Below are positions 55,871 to 64,000 of a stretch of DNA of 64,000 nucleotides, piece after piece; within the stretch, counting starts at the first letter, position 1, and each line of letters begins with the position of its first letter. The DNA is from Scleroderma bovista (taxonomy: Eukaryota; Basidiomycota; Agaricomycetes; Boletales; Sclerodermataceae): contig JAYMGJ010000499.1 of the NCBI GenBank assembly GCA_037178675.1, positions 1 through 64,000 of the forward strand. The letters are read 5' to 3'. Below the pieces are notes generated by a model. The model did not search any database and was not told the DNA's origin. It saw only the letters and a list, made by a program, of their open reading frames with translations. The position numbers were made by a program, and so were the translations under genes.

Positions 55871-56660
55871 TATGGTGCCTACTTGCTCTGATGCATCTCC
55901 CACTTTCTCTGATTGGCATCTCCTCTTTACTCCAATGTATCTCCTACCAACTCTGATGTATCTCCTATTTTCTCCAATGCACCTCCTACCAACTCTGATG
56001 TTTCTCCTTCAAACTCCTACTCCTACTCTGCTCCTCTGGTTGATCTGGCCCACTTCTGTCATACCTCCAGGTACATACCCTGTTTCCTTCCTGTCACTTG
56101 TCACCCTGTTGCTACTTACTCCTCCCATGTGTTTAGCCCTTTCGTGTGTTTCCTCCTCTCATGTGTTTCTCCTACTCTGCCTTTCACATGTCTTGTGTTT
56201 ATCACAAGGATACTGTCCTTTCAGTGAGTATATAAGTCTCTGTGTATTTCCTGGTACCTTAGTCCAAATATCAACAAAGCCCCATCCCCATCTTGCTTCT
56301 GCCTGACTCTAAGTTCCTCCTCTGACTCAACTCCTACTCCTACTCCTCCATCCTCCGTCCTCTGCCCTCTGTTGTAACTCTGCTCCTCTGAAATATGAGG
56401 GCTGAGCCTGTCCAAGGGCACAGCACATAAGCTGAAGCCAATGCTCTCACCCCCTATGTCTTCCTTCCCCTTCCTTCAGGTGCTGAACTCCTCCCGACTT
56501 GTCCTTCTTCATGTCAGACTTGCATCTCCTCCTTTTGGAGTTGTATCTCCTCCTGTTGGACTTGTCCTCCTTTTTATTGGAGTAGCACCCAGAAGCAAGG
56601 CAGAGATTGTAGGCACTTGACAACTAGGTACATTGTTGTTCATGTTTTCAATGCACTGAT
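55871..56660 (+). repeat. CT-rich imperfect tandem repeats, LTR-like
   Basis: 55890-56030 holds imperfect ~30-bp units around CTCTGATGTATCTCCTACCAA. A TATA-like AGTATATAAGT follows near 56226, then CTCCTACTCCTACTCCTCC. The layout (pyrimidine-rich, TATA box, ACTCC motifs, TTGACA near 56618) resembles the LTR families of this window, so it may be a decayed LTR; I could not define its ends. Confidence 0.45.
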
Positions 56661-56680
56661 GGTCTTCTTTATAGGGTAGA

Positions 56681-57469
56681 TGTCAAGTCTGGGTCTACTC
56701 CAGTAGGTGGTCTGGTCAAGTCCAGATGAAAGTGGACAAAGGAGGAGGGCAGAGGCTGGACAAGAGATTAATCCAGCTGGAGTTGGTGACTGATTGGATT
56801 CAATGACTAAGGACAACAAGCATTGATCCCTTGCATAGGTTCCAGTCAGATGGTGACAGAGACAGAGACAGACAGGAGCAGGAGTAAAGACTAAGTTAAT
56901 TTCAGACTGGAGAGTACAGGATAAGCTACAGAGTACTTATACTAACTGAGAACTAGGGATGAGTATATATGGTGACAAGTAAACAGCCTGAAAGGTGGAC
57001 AAGGAATAACTAGTGTTTAAAAATTTGCTCTTAGGACCACAAAAAGACTGACAACCAAACTGGACTTTTATCAGTTGCAACTGGACTGTGGTTGCCAGTC
57101 CGATTTCACTCTGGGGTGGTATGTGATTGGTCTTTGTAAAAAAAAAACTGGTTGTGGTCCAGTTGCACCCAAAAGAGGTGAAAAAACCAGATCACACCAG
57201 ACTTTAAAACACTAGGAATAACCAGAGAAGAGACTAGTCAGGTCCAGTGAAAATGATACAAAGCACAAGATATAATGAGACATATGAGGCAGGGTTGATG
57301 GAGAAGTGTAGTAAGGATTGAATAGGGATTAGACCAAGGGTCATACTTAATGGGGGTGTATCTGCACAACCATGACCAGAGTAAGTTGCAAGTGACCAGA
57401 GTTGAGCTAGAGAGCTGCGATGCAACTGGAGTAACCAGATAAGACCCAGAGTTGGACATGGTCATAACA
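56681..57469 (-). mobile_element. Solo LTR-C with hAT-type MITE inside
   Basis: LTR-C, on the plus strand TGTCAAGTCT...GGTCATAACA, with a perfect GTAGA duplication (56676-56680, 57470-57474). It is CpG-depleted relative to 24388-25010. A MITE occupies 57011-57214. Confidence 0.9.
57011..57214. mobile_element. hAT-type MITE, copy 2
   Basis: 204-bp element with TIRs TAGTGTTTAAA / TTTAAAACACTA and a perfect 8-bp duplication GGAATAAC (57003-57010, 57215-57222). It shares the GTTGCAACTGGACTG core with the element at 42119-42635. Confidence 0.88.
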
Positions 57470-57648
57470 GTAGATTAGTTTGTTGGAGCTGTGATTCACC
57501 ATCATGCTCTGTTTTGTCACCCTTGCCAATTTCACTGGCAATCTCTACTGGTTCTCTGCCTCATGCAGCTATTTCATACATTCACATGGCTTGCCCTTAG
57601 TCAGCAGCCTCCATGGCATAGGGTGCTAAGCATACACTTAACTCATTT

Positions 57649-58255
57649 ACATTCTCATAAGTCATTTAAATATCTATGTAGAAAACATGTTAAATGTCTG
57701 GGTGGAAAACATTTTAAATATCTTAGCAGAAATCATGGTATAATCACATCAAATATCTTTGCTATAGAAGATTTCCATGTTGATTTATCATACATTTCAA
57801 TGTTTCTTGTAGAAAATGTTTGTGTGTTTTTTATGTGCTATGATCAAGAACATGTTATTATATTCTGTATGTTCTTGTCATGAAGTGATGCAATTTTATT
57901 TGAAAGATTTCTGCAAAGTCAACTATTCTAATCATTCAATGTTTTCTCAAAATACATTTGTTTTATTCCTCACTATGTTCTAGGCCTGAACAATTAATCC
58001 TTATATTAAAAAATATATAACAAGAATAAAAGACAGAATATTGCACTTTGCTCACCTGTTTCATGAGAGATTAGGTCAAAAAAAAAGATTGGATATTTAT
58101 GCTGAACAAAATGAGAGTGTTGTTGAACTATGATATCTGATGGATTAGACAACAAACATAATATATAATATTTCAGTTCTAACTTAAAAAATATAGTATT
58201 TCTTTACTCTTTTTTTTGTTCATATTCTGGGAAAATACTGAACAATGCTTGCAGT
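57649..58255 (+). repeat. AT-rich repeat with ~24-bp subrepeats, uninterrupted copy
   Basis: Undivided version of the repeat found reversed at 50310-52135. The left part has three to four imperfect 24-bp units (AAATATCTATGTAGAAAACA). It ends AATGCTTGCAGTG, sharing the terminal motif of the fold-back MITEs. Frames inside (57491-57883) are not conserved. Confidence 0.75.
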
Positions 58256-58450
58256 GATCTCTCTTCCCAATTAATTAACTCTCAGCATGTCTGAACAGAT
58301 GTCTGAAGTACTAAAATTTATGCACAACTATTGGTATGCTTGCAGCAAAGATCTCCTTGTCAACATTCCCAGTGAACATTATCACAGCATCCTTGGTGGT
58401 TCTATGAACCCCTTTTCTGAGATATGTGATTACATCAAGACAGCCATAGA

Positions 58451-60266
58451 TGTCAAGTCTGGGTCTACTTTGGTAGGGGGTCTGGTCAAGTCCAGATGAA
58501 AGCAGATGAAGGAGGAGGGCAAAAGCTAGACAAGAGATTAGTCTGGCCAGAGTTGGTGACCAATTGGATTCAATGACTAAGGACAATGAGCATTGATCCC
58601 TTGTGTAGATTCTGGTCAAGCGGAGTTGGAGACAGAGATGGACAGGAACAGGAGTAGTAACATTGGCTGATTTCATATTGAGGAGTACTGTCAAGACCGG
58701 TTCTCCTCGACGATCTTACTAGGAGGTCCAGAGGTGCAGGGAACTAATGAGGAGGTAAGTCCAGACACTAGTAGGTGCTAGTTAGTGCAGAGAGTCAAGT
58801 CCGGGTCAAACGAACGAAGTCCAGGCACTAGAGAAGCACAGGGAGTAAGTCCGGGTTTTTGTGGAGTAAGTCCGGACCGCGGGAAAGTGGTCCGGAGTTG
58901 AGCGCAGCTTGTCCGGAGCGAAGGACATCCCAGAGGTGGGATAAGTCCTGAGAGGTCTAGCATTGAGTCTGGGACAGAGGTGGCTTTTGCCCTTGTGCAA
59001 GTAGGAGACTTGCTAGGATCGGACATAGGACCAAGGGGACGAGATAGGACGGAGGCCGGAGTTGGCCGGAGTTCAGGAGAACAAGATGGGATTAGGAGAG
59101 CATGGTGGGTAATACAGAGTGGGGAGTATCTTAGTCGAGATTTGATCTAAGGACTACTAGGCCGGAGTACGGTAGTTTATATAGTAATGAAACTAAGGTG
59201 AGTATATACGGTGACAAGTAAACACCTTAATGTCGAGACAAGGGATGGAGCAGAAGCAGACAGGAAAATAAACCGGAGCGGAAGCAGACACGGGGAACTA
59301 GAGTTACAGGGACGACGGAGGAAAAGCAGGGACAAGGGAACTAGGTCGGAGGAGGACAGGTAAGGGTCAGAGGTGGACTTAACTAATGTTAAGTCCGGAG
59401 CGATGTCCAGGACCAGAGGAAGTGGGACCGGAGGAAGTGCAAGAGCGGAGGGAGTGCACAGGTGGAGGAAGGGCGGAGTAGCCGGAGGAAGGTCCGGAGT
59501 TGGACATGGAAATGTCCTAAGCCTTTGGTGGACCTGACAGAGGAAGTGGAGCAGGAGCAGGAGCAGAACTGAGCCGGAGTTGGATGTACCAGCCGGAGTT
59601 GGGCTACGTTGCAGACAACGCTAAGGGAGTAGCCGGACTGAAACCAGAGTAGCGACTAGTGGTAGGTACAGGTCCGACATGGAGGAGTTAGACCGCGGAT
59701 CTGTCTGTAGGAAGACAGGGGTTAGTCCTGAGGCGGAGATGGATGTAGTGACTGGAGTTGAGCTGGAGTGCAGCTATAGGGCTGGAGATGGCCGGACTAG
59801 ATCCGGAGTTGCATCTATGCCTAAGGAGAGGTCAGGCGGGCCATGGTTAGACCGGAGTTGCGACTGGAAAAGTATGGATATGACAAGTACAGGATAATCT
59901 ACAGAGTACTTATACTTAGTGAGAACTAGGGATAAGTATATATGGTGACAAATAAACACCCCAAAGGGCGGACAAGGAATAACTGGAGTTGGGACTAGGT
60001 CACATCTGACAAAAATAAATAAGGTCTGGAGAAAATACTACAAGGTAGAAGATATAAATGGAATATGGGGAACTCACAGTATTACAGGGTGGACAGAGAG
60101 ATGCAGTAACAACTGAATAGAGACTAATGCAAAGGGTCACACTTAGCAGAAAGGTATGTGCACATCTGGGACCAGAGTGATGCATGGAGGTCCAGAGTTG
60201 AGCTATGGAGCTGCAATGTGACCAGAGTAACTGGATCAGAGTCTGGAGTTGGACATGGTCTTGACA
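58451..60266 (-). mobile_element. LTR-C split by LTR-A
   Basis: LTR-C, on the plus strand TGTCAAGTCT...GGTCTTGACA, CpG-poor, net length about 0.61 kb once the LTR-A (58689-59885) is removed. The flanking five bases (ATAGA, GATCA) do not match, so no target duplication is visible. Confidence 0.82.
58689..59885 (-). mobile_element. Solo LTR-A nested in LTR-C, CpG-rich
   Basis: 1197-bp LTR-A, on the plus strand TGTCAAGACC...GGATATGACA, with a perfect AGTAC duplication (58684-58688, 59886-59890). CCGG motifs are preserved while the host LTR-C is CpG-depleted: a recent insertion in an old one. Confidence 0.92.
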
Positions 60267-61502
60267 GATCACCAATGTGAATTTAATCTATTTCATATTC
60301 TGCATGTTGAACAAGACAATATTCATGTAAGTTGCACTAAAATTCTTTGTCTTGCTTTCTCAGTATAATTGAGATCTCCTGGTTTGAGAACCAGTTGGTG
60401 AAAAAACATATGCAAGCTAACTTTGATCCAAAGTGTAGTGGATGGTTTAGTATGCAAATGTATGTTCAGGATTTCAATGGCTTCAGCTGTTGCATGACAG
60501 TTTCTCAACTGAACCTGGATCTCACATCCTGGATTTTGGCAAGGGTAGACCACTTGATTTCTCATCTTACTATTGCTCCTTAGACTTTCTACTAATTCAT
60601 TGTAGATCTATCTGAAGATATTTGGAGGACCATTCATGGGACATCACCCATATGTTGAAAGTTAACCACTATGTGTTACTGGTACTTCAGCAAATGATCA
60701 CACAACACTTATATAAGCATTTTGAGCACACTATACACAGTAGCTATTTTCATTAGTCCCTCAGTAACTTGAATATCTACTGAGGTTACTACAGGGTTAC
60801 CAACTTTTTCCTACAGCTCTTCTGTCCTCTAGGTCCACTGCAGCAGCCCCCACACACTTTTTTCAAGAGGTTATGAGCCCTGCTCTTGCCTAGTAGAAGA
60901 AGCAGCTTGTGGAAGACAGGAATTTTCCTTACCTCAAAATGATCAAGTGAAATGATCCTCAAAATCTCTGAACTCACATAAGAAAATCAAAACTGGAAAA
61001 TTTACTGCACACATATCCTTGATAGCACAGCCGCAGAAGGTGTAGTCAGCCACCTTACAGGTGCAGCACTGAAACCAGTAATTCCTGTGAACTCAAAGCA
61101 TAGAACTTGTCCAATGCAGTGGCTAAGGATATTATACTGGAAGTAATCACAGATTCTCTTCTTGCGTGACTCATGCACCATGAGCTTGCCCACACTCTTT
61201 TCAGCCACCTTGCAGCTATCTTTGGTGACAATGAACCCATAGCCATTGAACTGCCAGCAGAACAGAGCAACCAAGATGAGCTTCTCCAAGAGGACTTGCA
61301 CTCAAAGTTGGATGGCACTGAGTTAGTGCACATCACAGATATAGTCAAAGGAAAAGATGTTGAAAGAGCCAGCACAGCCACAGAAAACCCAGAGAAACCA
61401 CCATATGCACCAGATGGACTGTCAAGGCCAGACAGGAACCAGGAGAAGGAGCAGAGTGGATGGGAACAGATTGTGATGAGGGCTATAGTAATCTATTATC
61501 TG
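60267..61502. other. Unassigned CpG-poor sequence with short frames
   Basis: Frames at 60347-60583 (ISWFENQLVKKHMQANFDPK) and 61173-61508 (IELPAEQSNQDELLQEDLHS) are open, but I recognise no domain. The latter runs into a Gypsy-3 LTR fragment, so it may be element debris. Confidence 0.4.
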
Positions 61503-61648
61503 AGCTAAGGCTATGTGGATGACATCAAGGGAGGCAACACATACAGCATGAGGTGCAGGTCTAGACTATGGTAGATAAGATACAGCTGTGCACTATGATA
61601 AGATAAGGAGCTATCTAATCACAGATTAGATAAGATAAAAAGTTAGAC
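61503..61648 (-). repeat. Gypsy-3 LTR fragment
   Basis: About 145 bp matching the right part of the Gypsy-3 LTR (GCTAAGGCTATG, TCTAGACTATGGTAGATAAG, TATCTAATCACAGATTAGAT, AAAAAGTTA), CpG-depleted and truncated. Confidence 0.85.
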
Positions 61649-61804
61649 CAAGACTGCCTAGGTCTATTGTCAGTGCACCTTCAGGATTACCCCTTGTTGG
61701 TTATCAGTGTGTCTTCACCCTCTTTGTTGATTGTTGGTCATTCAGCACCCTATCCAGTGTAATATGGCAGTGTACATATCAAATATCCAGCATTAATAAC
61801 ATCT

Positions 61805-62337
61805 TTGTTGTGACAGATGAATGCTTTGATCTTTGAGAATGCTTCCTCAATTGGGTTCAAGTTGGGGAAGTGAGGCAGAAGATACTCAAGGTGAACACCT
61901 AAAACTGACTCAGTATGAATATGAAGCTACCTGATGTAACACTTACTGGCATTCTGGACAAGTTCTTTGACTTCCTCATGGTGGTGAATCTATGCATTAT
62001 CCATAGGACAAGGGGACAGAGTATGGGGAACATAGTGACAGCTAACAAATATGTCATCAACAAAACTGGGAAAGGAGGAGAGGACTTGCCATATTGTGCT
62101 CCAGAAAATGGATGAACTTCTCCATGGTAAAGAAACCTTCAATGACATTGGAAGCTGCCATGTCATCCAGTGTGAGTAGACTGAGTGTAGAAAGACAATG
62201 ACCCCAAACAAAGATGCCCTTTCTGGTGTGACTGTTCCACCTGAACATGGTCCTCTCATCCTTGAAAGTCTCATCAATAAACCCAATTTCTTCTGAACTG
62301 TACTGGGACATCCACTGCACAAACTCTGCCCACTTAT
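61805..62337 (-). pseudogene. Tc1/mariner-like DDE transposase, C-terminal part
   Basis: Decayed minus-strand transposase with DDE_3-type motifs. The first acidic site is in EEIGFIDETFKDERT (about 62270), followed by LSLLTLDDMAASNVIEGFF and FIHFLEHN. The second is in PMDNAxIHHHEEVKE (about 62000), the third in LNPIEEAFSKIKAFI (about 61850-61815). Frameshifts and stops are present, and it lacks the N-terminal helix-turn-helix part because the fold-back MITE abuts it at 62338. Confidence 0.78.
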
Positions 62338-63060
62338 CACTGCAAGCATTTCTCAATGTTTCATGACAAAACATTGTAAAAAAAATAGAAGAAAGAGATA
62401 CTCTTTTATTCACAATTTTGTTACACGAAAAAGACAAGAATCATACAAAATCTTTTCTGTCTTTCTTTTGCCAAGACATGATTTGAGATCATTTCTTATG
62501 TTAGGACTATAAAAAATTTAACATTTTTCTTCTGCCTGTTCCTTGCAAAACAAATAAAGAAAAGACAATGTAACTTTTCTCATAGCAAGTATTTCAGTAT
62601 GTTTTATTAGAAATAAAGCATCATATTATTGTTGAAAACATGTTAAGAGAAAACAATAAATTTTTCTTCAAGAAACATGATTGGTCCTGGATACTGATTG
62701 GCTGGCTAGAGTGTTATAACCAAAAATATATAGCACATTTTCTAAACATTTATTCTTGTGGAAAAGAGTATCTTTTGATTCAAATTTTCACTGCAGGAAA
62801 TTGAAAATGTCTACTGTGAGAAAAGTTACATTGTCTTTTCTTTGTTTGTTTTGCAAGAAACAGGCAGAAGAAAAATGTTAAATTTTTTATAGTGCTAACA
62901 TAAGAAATGATCTCAAATCATGTCTTTGCAAAAGAAAGACAAAAAAGATTCTGTATGATATTTGTCTTTTTTGTGTAACAAAATTGTAAATAAAAGAGTA
63001 TCTCTTTCTTCTATTTTTTTACAATGTTTTGTCATGAAACATTGAGAAATGCTTGCAGTG
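62338..63060. mobile_element. Fold-back MITE, copy 2
   Basis: 723-bp near-duplicate of the MITE at 713-1434, with the same CACTGCAAGC ends and ~300-bp inverted arms. Its flanks do not match (TAT left, TGA right), and different sequences lie on its two sides (a mariner pseudogene and a copia fragment), so it marks a rearrangement junction. Confidence 0.86.
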
Positions 63061-64000
63061 TGAGGCTAATGCCTCGCTTATCACCAGTGACCTTGTAGTT
63101 ACACTGGAGCATTTCGCCCATAGAAATAAGGTGTGCAGTAGCGCCTGGCATATGGAGCACTTGGGTGAGTGTAATAACTTTCTCATCCCCAGAGTTGTGG
63201 TCTAGGCACCAGAGTAATACTGTGCCAATACCAGCAATCAGTGCTACACCATTTGCGGTTTTGGCATAGTACGCTCGCTTTAGCGCATTGTAGGAGGCGA
63301 AATTGCCTATGTCACCAGTGAAGTGGTGTGATGTGCCAGAGTCTAGGAGCCAGAAGGCACCAGAAAGTTCACTATCGTTGACCATTTTTCCCTTACAGCC
63401 AGCACAGTGTGCACCATTCGAACAGGAACAGATATATGCATTGCTCAAGGGGACACAACACGACATATTGTAGTTACTACTCGCTATATACAGTGACAGC
63501 ATGAAGCGCACATGTAAAGGGAGCGTGTCAGTGTCGGTCAGCATGTGTGCAGAAGGTACTTGCCTGAAAAGGCTGGCCTCCATGCCCATCGCCATTGACG
63601 TCACATTGTAGCGGTTGAGGACCATCACATCGATCTTGTTGAACTCATCATCAGCGAACAGTTCATGGGCGAAGGGTTCATCATCCCCGAGGGAGATGGC
63701 ATCCTCCTCATACATCATGATGTGCTCCTCAAGACGAGGGCACTTCAGCAGGGACCAGCCTCGGGCTGGTCCAGGTTCGCACTCGCAAATGACACAACTT
63801 GGTTGAGGGTGCGGATGGTCTGGCAGGAGGGCTCTACCCCCAGATGGTGTGCCAAATTAAAGGCTTTGATAGTATTTTCGAATGCAGGGGCCGTAGTTGG
63901 TAGCACCGGGGGTGTGAGCCAGGGCGCGAGGGTCAATGGTGGGCTCTGGTCCATCATAGTGGACGTAAGTGGCGAAGGCTGCCTGTTGGGCGTTCTCGCA
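63061..64000 (-). pseudogene. Copia-1-like gag-protease fragment, cut by window edge
   Basis: Reversed copia fragment co-linear with about 26146-27090 of Copia-1. It has the protease motif FWLLDSGTSHHF (about 63340), CxGCKGKMVNDSELSG-like residues, and the gag C-terminal part to the edge. It keeps CGA at 63076-63074 where Copia-1 has TGA. A ~5-bp deletion near 63750 and an indel near 63890 break the frame. It continues beyond the window. Confidence 0.87.

Overview
The window looks like repeat-rich heterochromatin of a mushroom-forming basidiomycete (Agaricomycetes). Reasons: a Plavaka-type DNA transposase with 45-55 bp GT-AG introns, Ty3/gypsy and Ty1/copia elements of basidiomycete type, a tyrosine recombinase of the HGIR...LYLRKH kind, and a protein resembling the basidiomycete DUF6698 expansion. 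I found no intact cellular gene, tRNA or rRNA. Nearly everything is a mobile element, a solo LTR or their debris, and every long coding region is broken. Most breaks are in-frame TGA codons where a relative has, or the protein predicts, CGA.

Names used here: LTR-A is a ~1.2-1.3 kb CCGG-rich solo LTR family (nine copies plus a fragment). LTR-C and LTR-D are two other solo LTR families. Gypsy-1, -2 and -3, Copia-1 and mini-Copia are the coding elements.

Layout. 1-8412: an edge LTR-A, a fold-back MITE, and truncated Gypsy-2, itself broken by an LTR-A (holding a gag-only mini-Copia that holds an LTR-C) and an LTR-D. 9100-41924: a tyrosine-recombinase pseudogene split by Gypsy-1 (9457-41411, TSD CCAGC). 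Gypsy-1 contains an 18.5 kb Plavaka element (10741-29200) and Gypsy-3 (34453-40709). The Plavaka element contains two LTR-A insertions (one with a third inside it) and Copia-1 (21979-28521), which contains an LTR-C. Insertion is thus up to five levels deep, and most junctions carry short direct duplications that give the order of events.

41925-64000: older, CpG-poor sequence with hAT-type and mariner-type MITEs, Harbinger and Tc1/mariner transposase remains, an inverted minisatellite, GGT/ACC low-complexity DNA, and further LTR-A and LTR-C copies. A second fold-back MITE and a Copia-1-like fragment run to the right edge.

The most notable biology: (i) the Plavaka element carries a second intron-containing gene, originally divergent from the transposase across about 350 bp; (ii) Gypsy-1 has an antisense cysteine-cluster gene between pol and its 3' LTR; (iii) LTR-A is packed with CCGG motifs and ends like two other LTR families; (iv) paired copies record CpG deamination directly.
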